A DNA stretch of 9,674 nt, taken from DASRHY01 sp046765875 (lineage in GTDB: Bacteria > Actinomycetota > Actinomycetes > Propionibacteriales > Kribbellaceae). Every line of letters starts with the position of its first letter. Position 1 is the first letter of the stretch. Below the pieces are notes generated by a model, which made no database searches, was not told the DNA's origin, and saw only the letters and a list, made by a program, of their open reading frames with translations. The stretch is from assembly GCA_046765875.1 (NCBI GenBank), contig JBKPSJ010000419.1, positions 1-9,674 on the forward strand. The letters run 5' to 3'. Position numbers and translations under genes: made by a program. This document shows, piece after piece, positions 5,598 to 9,674 of this stretch.

Positions 5598-6800
5598 GTG
5601 GACAGCCAACGCGGGCATGGGGTGGACAGCGAGGTCGGACGGCTACGAACGGTCATGCTGCACCGGCCGGGCAACGAGTTGCGCCGGCTCACGCCGCGCA
5701 ACAACGACAAGCTGCTGTTCGATGGAATCCCGTGGGTCGGCCGGGCCCAGGACGAGCACGACCGGTTCGCCCAGGCGCTGCGTGACCGCGGTGTCGAGGT
5801 GCTCTACCTCGGCGTACTGCTGGCCGAGGCGCTGACGGGCGAGGAGGCCCGTACGAAGGCGATCGCCGACGCCACCTCCGACCTGCGGCTGGGCGACACC
5901 CTGCGCGCGTACCTTGCCGCCCACCTCGAGTCGCAGGCGCCGGCGGACCTGGCCGACGCGCTCATGGCCGGTATCCGCAACGACGAGGTCCGCGCCGGCG
6001 GGCTGGTGACGTCGCTGCTGGAGCACGAGGAATTCGTGATCGACCCGCTGCCGAACCTGCTGTTCACCCGCGACTCGAGCGTGTGGATCGGTGACACCGT
6101 CGCGGTCACCTCGCTCGCGATGCCGGCCCGCCGGCGGGAGAGCCAGCTGACTGAACTGATCTACACCCATCACCCGCGCTTCCAGGGCACCGAGCGGATC
6201 TATGACCACCGGCTCGAACACGTCGAGGGTGGCGACGTTCTCGCGCTCGCCCGTGGCGTCCTCGCCGTCGGGGTCGGCGAGCGGACCACTCCGGCAGGAG
6301 TCGAACGACTGGCTCGCCGGGTGTTCGACAAGGACCTCGCCCACACCGTGCTCGCTGTACCGATCGCGCAACAGCGAGCGACCATGCACCTGGACACGGT
6401 CTGCACGATGGTCGACGTCGACGCGGTGCTGATGTACCCGAACATGGCCGAAGACCTCAAGGCTGTCGCGGTGACCGCCGAGGACGGCGGTGCGCACCTG
6501 CACGTCGCCGAGCCCGAGCCGTTCCTTGTCGCCGCGGCGAAGGCGCTGGGCATCGACACGCTGCGCCGGATCGACACCGGCCTGGACCCGGTGACGGCAG
6601 AACGCGAGCAGTGGGACGACGGGAACAACACCCTGGCGCTGGCACCCCGGATGTGCATCGCGTACGAGCGCACGGTGGAGACCAACGCCCGGCTGGAGGA
6701 GGCCGGTATCGAGGTGATCCGGATCGCCGGTTCCGAACTCGGCTCGGGCCGCGGCGGGCCGCGTTGCATGTCCTGTCCGGTGTCCCGCGACCCGCTCTGA
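5598..6800 (+). CDS. arcA: Arginine deiminase
   Basis: The enzyme hydrolyses L-arginine to L-citrulline and ammonia in the cytoplasm. The 400-residue protein has the full catalytic set of the guanidino-modifying superfamily: FTRD (156-159, D159), EGGD (210-213, E210), MHLDTV (263-268, H264 and D266) and the nucleophile C390 in GRGGPRCMSCPVSRDPL (384-400). Spacing closely follows the Pseudomonas enzyme (D166, E224, H278/D280, C406). The N-terminus EVGRLRTVMLHRPG (12-25) and DGIPWVGRAQDEHD (42-55) are also typical. No ornithine carbamoyltransferase, carbamate kinase or arginine/ornithine antiporter gene is adjacent, so the usual arc operon is not present here; citrulline may feed elsewhere. The gene is divergent from the glycosyltransferase operon, with a palindrome between them. 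It is followed by an imperfect hairpin shared with the convergent downstream gene. Confidence 0.95.
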   Translation: MDSQRGHGVDSEVGRLRTVMLHRPGNELRRLTPRNNDKLLFDGIPWVGRAQDEHDRFAQALRDRGVEVLYLGVLLAEALTGEEARTKAIADATSDLRLGDTLRAYLAAHLESQAPADLADALMAGIRNDEVRAGGLVTSLLEHEEFVIDPLPNLLFTRDSSVWIGDTVAVTSLAMPARRRESQLTELIYTHHPRFQGTERIYDHRLEHVEGGDVLALARGVLAVGVGERTTPAGVERLARRVFDKDLAHTVLAVPIAQQRATMHLDTVCTMVDVDAVLMYPNMAEDLKAVAVTAEDGGAHLHVAEPEPFLVAAAKALGIDTLRRIDTGLDPVTAEREQWDDGNNTLALAPRMCIAYERTVETNARLEEAGIEVIRIAGSELGSGRGGPRCMSCPVSRDPL

Positions 6801-6865
6801 GGGCCGTTATAGATCCCTTATCGGAGGACTTGTTGCCGATGGGCGCGATGAGTATTGTTCACCCA

Positions 6866-6906
6866 GGCCCAGGCCCTGTTGCTCCCCCGTCAGCAGGACT
6901 TGGGCC
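6866..6906. terminator. Imperfect hairpin between convergent genes, possible bidirectional terminator
   Basis: GGCCCAGGCCCTG (6866-6878) pairs with CAGGACTTGGGCC (6894-6906) over 13 positions, with one mismatch and one G-U wobble in the plus-strand RNA; the loop is 15 bases. It lies in the 146-base gap between the 3' ends of arcA and the DUF5926-like gene, where a shared terminator is expected. No long U tract follows in either direction, which is common in actinobacteria but weakens the call. Confidence 0.4.
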
Positions 6907-6946
6907 GTTCACATTTCTCCGGAATCCCAGTTTCTTGGGAGAGTTC

Positions 6947-7906
6947 TCAACGGATCGTGAGCTGACGGTTCGCCAGTCCGGCCCGGGCCGCCCGCTCCTC
7001 CGCCGTCGGCGGAGTGTCCTTCGCCATCGCCTCGACCACCGCCGTACCGAACTCCGCGGCCGGCTTCTCGACCGCCTCGGCCTCGCGGTCCGCGGGCAGT
7101 TCCCACACCGGCACGAGCACCCCGAGCGCCCGGAACGAGCCGATCAGCCGCGTGCCGTCGCCGAGCGAGGACCGTCCCGCGGCGTGCAGCCGGGCCAGCC
7201 CGTCGAGCAGGGCGTCCTCGGCGTGCGGCATCACCCAGCGCAGGTACCGGCGGCCGCCGATCCGGGTCCAGTACGCCGATTCGACCGAGCTCAGCCGTAC
7301 GGTCGGGTCCGCTGACGCGTTGGCACGCTCCAACCCGGCGGCGATCTCACCGGTCGGGTCGTCGGTGTCGTCGGCGATCCAGAAGTCGAAGCCCTCGTGC
7401 AGCACGGGCTCGAGCGGTGCCGCGGTGTCGACCAGGTCCTGCAACCGCGGGCCGTCGCTGAGCAGGTCGCCGATCCGCACCGGGTTGCCCGGATCGGTCT
7501 CGAATGCCGCGGTGAGCGCATGCCCGAGGTCGCGGCTGGGGTCGCCGGTCGAGTGGTGTACCTGCAGACCGAGCAGGATCGAGCCGTCCTCGCGAACCAG
7601 AGCCGGCATCGCCATCGGGAGCACCGTGCACAGGGTCAGTTCGCGGTCCTTGTGCTCACCGGTCAGGGTAAGCGCCGCGGTCGCGGCCGGGACGATCTCG
7701 CGGAACGCGATCAGGTCGCACTCGCCGGGCAGTCCCTCGAACGGCCGGGCGACGAACACGTCCTGGCCGCGGTCCTTGCCGTGACACTGCTTGAACCGCT
7801 TACCCGACCCGCACGGGCAGGGTTCGCGCGGCCCGACATCGGCCAGGTCGGCGGGATCCAGGACGGCACCGGAGGTCTTCGCGGCACGACGTGACTTCTT
7901 ACTCAT
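6947..7906 (-). CDS. SEC-C motif protein, probably DUF5926 family
   Basis: The 319-residue soluble protein starts with a Lys/Arg-rich stretch (MSKKSRRAAK). A SEC-C zinc-binding motif follows, PCPCGSGKRFKQCHG (29-43), with ligands C30, C32, C41 and H42. The remainder (about 45-319) is an acidic, mixed alpha/beta region without membrane segments or catalytic motifs I recognise. A SEC-C motif at the N-terminus of a protein of about 300 residues fits the actinobacterial DUF5926 family, which is sometimes mislabelled as SecA because of the shared motif; there is no SecA ATPase domain here. The function is unknown. ATG 7906 is supported by the typical basic N-terminus; no good Shine-Dalgarno precedes it, and an off-consensus AAGACT lies 7 bases upstream. 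It starts 34 bases after the stop of the ATP-binding protein gene and could be in its operon. Confidence 0.75.
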   Translation of the reverse strand: MSKKSRRAAKTSGAVLDPADLADVGPREPCPCGSGKRFKQCHGKDRGQDVFVARPFEGLPGECDLIAFREIVPAATAALTLTGEHKDRELTLCTVLPMAMPALVREDGSILLGLQVHHSTGDPSRDLGHALTAAFETDPGNPVRIGDLLSDGPRLQDLVDTAAPLEPVLHEGFDFWIADDTDDPTGEIAAGLERANASADPTVRLSSVESAYWTRIGGRRYLRWVMPHAEDALLDGLARLHAAGRSSLGDGTRLIGSFRALGVLVPVWELPADREAEAVEKPAAEFGTAVVEAMAKDTPPTAEERAARAGLANRQLTIR

Positions 7907-7940
7907 GCCGGGCAGTCTTGCAAAGCAGGCCGGCGCGAAC

Positions 7941-8357
7941 CTAACGGGGGAGGACGGCGTACACGGTGCGGTCGCTGCCGTCCATCCGCACGCCCCACGA
8001 CGAGGTCAGGACGGTGACGATTGCCAGTCCGCGACCGCCGATCGACTCCGGATGTAAATCGTTCACCTGCTGTGGTTCGGTCTTGCCGCGACCGTCGGTG
8101 ACCTCGAGGTAGAGGTTCTGAGCATCCAGGCCCCAGCGAACGATCAGGTCACCGGACGCGAGCGGCGGCGCGTGCCGGATCGAGTTGGAGATCAGCTCGG
8201 TGAGCACCAGCCGCGCGTCATGCCGGCGATCCGGCTCGATGCCGTACGCCTGCAGGTACCGGTCGAGCGCGGTCCGTGCCGAACCCACCGCCGACACTTC
8301 ATGCGGCAGGGAGAGCCCGGCGGATCGCACACGTCCCGGCAGGGTGGCGGGTGACAC
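7941..8357 (-). CDS. RsbW-like ATP-binding protein (HATPase_c_2, anti-sigma/switch kinase family)
   Basis: The 138-residue protein has one GHKL ATPase domain of the type found in anti-sigma serine kinases such as RsbW and SpoIIAB and in many streptomycete orphan regulators. The N box is ELISNSIRHA (54-63, E54 and N58), the G1 box is VTDGRGKTEP (86-95, D88) and the G2 box is GGRGLAIV (107-114). No membrane or sensor domain is present. No anti-anti-sigma (STAS) or SigB-like gene is adjacent, so its partner is unknown; the nearest sigma factor gene starts at 9532. An in-frame TTG at 8375 would add six residues. I prefer GTG 8357 because GGAGG (8369-8373) lies 11 bases upstream and overlaps that TTG. 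The 166 bases between this gene and the phosphodiesterase stop at 8524 hold no gene I can support, but have an AT-richer stretch just upstream of the ribosome site, likely a promoter. Confidence 0.8.
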   Translation of the reverse strand: MSPATLPGRVRSAGLSLPHEVSAVGSARTALDRYLQAYGIEPDRRHDARLVLTELISNSIRHAPPLASGDLIVRWGLDAQNLYLEVTDGRGKTEPQQVNDLHPESIGGRGLAIVTVLTSSWGVRMDGSDRTVYAVLPR

Positions 8358-8368
8358 GCGGGAAGACG

Positions 8369-8373
8369 CCTCC
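8369..8373 (-). promoter_or_regulatory. Ribosome binding site of the RsbW-like gene
   Basis: On the minus strand GGAGG stands 11 bases before GTG 8357. The spacing is slightly long, but it is the best Shine-Dalgarno in the area and argues against using the overlapping TTG at 8375 as the start. Confidence 0.45.
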
Positions 8374-8523
8374 AACTATGTCTATTCAGCACCACTCCTG
8401 CCCAGAATGTGCGCCCCGAAAACGCACCGAGCGCGTTCTGTGACGAATACGACGATTCCCCGGCACGGCACTTGACCAGGCACGCGACATCATCACCGTG
8501 GGCAATCGCGTGATTACTATCAA

Positions 8524-9339
8524 TCAGCGCTGGGCTTCACCGAGTGTGCGCAGCATCGCCAAGGTGGATTCCGGCCGGTCGGTGATGATCGCATCGACGC
8601 CGATCCGTGCGCAGTGCCGTATGTCTGCCTCGTCGTTCACGGTCCACACGTGCACCGGATGGCCGTGCCCGTGGCAGCGGGTGACGTACTCCGGATGCGC
8701 GGTGACGATCTCAAGGCTCGGCCCGGCGATCGACACTCCTGTGGGCAGCGAGCCGTCCCGGAACCGCAGCGGCACCCGGTCCATCAGCAGCACCGTGCGC
8801 AGTCCGGGTGCGTGTTCGCGCAGCCGCCGCAGTGACAGCCAGGAGAAGCTCATCACCCGGGCCGGCGACTCGGTACCGAGCCGCGGGTACGCCCAGCCGA
8901 ACCGGTCCAGCATCTCGATCAGGCGGCGTTCCACCAGCCCGGCGTACCGGGTCGGGTGCTTGGTCTCGATCGCCACCTCGACCGGGCGGCCGCAGTCGCG
9001 CACCATCGCCAGCAGCGTCTCCAGCGTGAGCACCGTGCGCAGGTCCGGGTCCGGCAGATCGGCGTCCTCGTCGAGGTCGGCCCACGGGTTCTTCCACGAG
9101 CCCCAGTCCAGGCCGTTCAGCTCCTCCAGGTTCATCGTGGACAACACGCCGCGGCCGTCCGAGGTGCGCTCGATCCGCCGGTCGTGTACGCAGACGAGAT
9201 GACCGTCGGCGGTCAGCCGTACGTCGCACTCCAGCCCGTCAGCGCCGGCCTCGATCGCCTTGCGGTACGCCGTCAGCGTGTGCTCGGGACTGGTGTCACT
9301 CGCGCCGCGGTGCGCAACCACACTCGGGCGCTTCGCCAT
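8524..9339 (-). CDS. Glycerophosphodiester phosphodiesterase (GDPD family)
   Basis: The enzyme hydrolyses glycerophosphodiesters, the deacylated phospholipid headgroups, to glycerol-3-phosphate and an alcohol. The 271-residue protein is a TIM-barrel GDPD: AHRGASDTSPEHT (9-21, catalytic H10 and R11), GADGLECDVRLTADGHLVC (32-50, metal ligands E37 and D39), VHDRRIERTSDG (51-62, catalytic H52), VAIETKHP in the middle of the barrel, VHVWTVNDE near the C-terminus and IITDRP as the last strand. PEHT replaces the more common PENT. There is no signal peptide, so the protein is cytoplasmic and UgpQ-like rather than a periplasmic GlpQ. I choose ATG 9339, eight codons inside the open frame, because AHRG follows in the usual place. 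It is divergent from the sigma-factor gene across a long inverted repeat. Confidence 0.92.
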   Translation of the reverse strand: MAKRPSVVAHRGASDTSPEHTLTAYRKAIEAGADGLECDVRLTADGHLVCVHDRRIERTSDGRGVLSTMNLEELNGLDWGSWKNPWADLDEDADLPDPDLRTVLTLETLLAMVRDCGRPVEVAIETKHPTRYAGLVERRLIEMLDRFGWAYPRLGTESPARVMSFSWLSLRRLREHAPGLRTVLLMDRVPLRFRDGSLPTGVSIAGPSLEIVTAHPEYVTRCHGHGHPVHVWTVNDEADIRHCARIGVDAIITDRPESTLAMLRTLGEAQR

Positions 9340-9365
9340 GGCACCAGCGTGGCAGACGTCCAATC

Positions 9366-9466
9366 CGTGCAGTCCTGCGGTCAGAATTCGCTGATCACGG
9401 GCCGTACGGGCCGCGCCACCACAGCAGCGGCCGGTTCCTGGCCGATTCTGACCGCAGGACTGTACG
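9366..9466. repeat. Long inverted repeat, 22-bp arms, between divergent genes
   Basis: The left arm (9366-9387) and right arm (9445-9466) are reverse complements at 21 of 22 positions, with an 18-bp perfect core, CAGTCCTGCGGTCAGAAT in the left arm. The arms are separated by 57 bases. The only mismatch is a G/T pair four bases from the outer end. Read outward, each gene therefore has the same 22-bp element pointing toward it: 26 bases before the phosphodiesterase ATG and 65 bases before the sigma-factor GTG. The spacer also holds the 8-bp palindrome CCGTACGG (9412-9419) and a short GC-rich hairpin (9428-9444). Confidence 0.9.
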
Positions 9467-9518
9467 ACCCGAACTCACATCTCGCGACCGGCGTGCGTTG
9501 TACTGGCGTGGTGGTTGC

Positions 9519-9528
9519 GAGGAAGGGA
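9519..9528 (+). promoter_or_regulatory. Ribosome binding site of the sigma-factor gene
   Basis: The purine-rich GAGGAAGGGA ends 3 bases before GTG 9532, with its GGAAGG core ending 5 bases before. It favours this start over the in-frame GTG codons at 9508 and 9511. Confidence 0.5.
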
Positions 9529-9531
9529 CAG

Positions 9532-9621
9532 GTGGACCTGCCGCCGTTCCAGGCGCTCGTCGACGAGCACTGGCGCGACGTCAGCCGGCTTGCCCATGCG
9601 CTGGCCGGACCGGTCGACGGG
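9532..9621 (+). CDS. Sigma-70 family (ECF-like) RNA polymerase sigma factor, N-terminal fragment
   Basis: Thirty codons are visible before the sequence runs into adapter: the protein starts MDLPPFQALVDEHWRDVSRL and continues AHALAGPVDG. The pattern of Phe, Leu, an acidic-His pair and a Val-x-Arg-Leu-Ala helix ending in a Gly-containing turn is typical of region 2.1 in actinobacterial ECF sigma factors, in which a conserved acidic segment follows. The DNA-binding region 4 is missing, so the class cannot be set. GTG 9532 is chosen for its Shine-Dalgarno. The gene is divergent from the phosphodiesterase, and the two share the inverted repeat at 9366-9466. Residues encoded after 9621 belong to the sequencing adapter, not to this protein. 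Confidence 0.6.
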
Positions 9622-9674
9622 CTGTCTCTTATACACATCTCCGAGCCCACGAGACGGCACTAAGGATCGCGTAT
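9622..9674. other. Illumina Nextera adapter left at the contig end (not genomic)
   Basis: CTGTCTCTTATACACATCT (9622-9640) is the reverse complement of the Tn5 mosaic end, and CCGAGCCCACGAGAC (9641-9655) is the Nextera read-2 adapter. The next ten bases, GGCACTAAGG (9656-9665), look like a 10-base i7 index, and ATCGCGTAT (9666-9674) is one base from the ATCTCGTAT that begins the P7 segment. In the sigma-factor frame the adapter reads as SLIHISEPTRR, a peptide well known as a contaminant in protein databases. Confidence 0.97.

Noticed and set aside
6839..7315. Open frame after a GGAGGA site downstream of arcA
   Set aside because: Codon use is not that of a coding gene before 6947, and beyond it the frame is antisense to the SEC-C protein gene; no recognisable product.
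9381..9660. Minus-strand open frames beginning in the terminal adapter
   Set aside because: Their N-termini (MGSEMCIRD, MPSRGLGDVYKRQ) are translations of Nextera adapter sequence.
1..9674. CRISPR array, tRNA/rRNA, transposase, phage or toxin-antitoxin genes
   Set aside because: No repeat-spacer pattern, cloverleaf, transposase motif or paired small genes were found on reading both strands; a new defence system is not supported here.

Overview
The window is chromosomal DNA of a high-GC actinobacterium. The codon bias (G/C third positions, frequent TAC and GTA codons), GTG starts, possible leaderless genes and actinobacterial-type families (a SEC-C/DUF5926-like protein, an RsbW-like ATPase, a GT-C glycosyltransferase) all fit. 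Kribbella or a relative in the Nocardioidaceae is my best guess from style and gene content, but it is unproven. Eleven protein genes are supported, two of them cut by the window ends. I see no tRNA, rRNA, CRISPR array, insertion sequence or prophage gene. No gene-free stretch exceeds 300 bases; the longest (9340-9531) holds a large inverted repeat.

Layout. (1) 1-1134, minus strand: prephenate dehydratase (pheA), then a coupled small membrane-anchored protein, probably DUF4446, running off the left edge. (2) 1242-3154, plus strand: larB-larC, two steps of nickel-pincer nucleotide cofactor synthesis, overlapping by 4 bases. (3) 3104-5445, minus strand: a family 2 glycosyltransferase and a polytopic GT-C glycosyltransferase, also overlapping by 4 bases; the second gene overlaps the end of larC tail to tail by 51 bases. 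(4) 5598-6800, plus strand: a stand-alone arginine deiminase (arcA). (5) 6947-9339, minus strand: a glycerophosphodiester phosphodiesterase, an RsbW-like ATP-binding protein and a SEC-C zinc-motif protein. (6) From 9532, plus strand: the first 30 codons of a sigma-70 family factor.

The last 53 bases (9622-9674) are not genomic. They are the Tn5 mosaic end plus Illumina Nextera read-2 adapter and what looks like an index, so the real contig ends at about 9621 inside the sigma-factor gene.

The genes are mostly housekeeping: phenylalanine synthesis, Ni cofactor assembly, envelope glycoconjugate synthesis, arginine catabolism, lipid-headgroup turnover and sigma/anti-sigma-type regulation. I do not see a new defence or mobile system. 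The most interesting signals are regulatory: a 22-bp-arm inverted repeat between the divergent phosphodiesterase and sigma-factor genes, a 17-bp palindrome upstream of arcA, an 8-bp inverted repeat upstream of larB, and TAnnnT boxes placed 6-8 bases before the GTG starts of pheA, larB and the family 2 glycosyltransferase, which predict leaderless transcripts.
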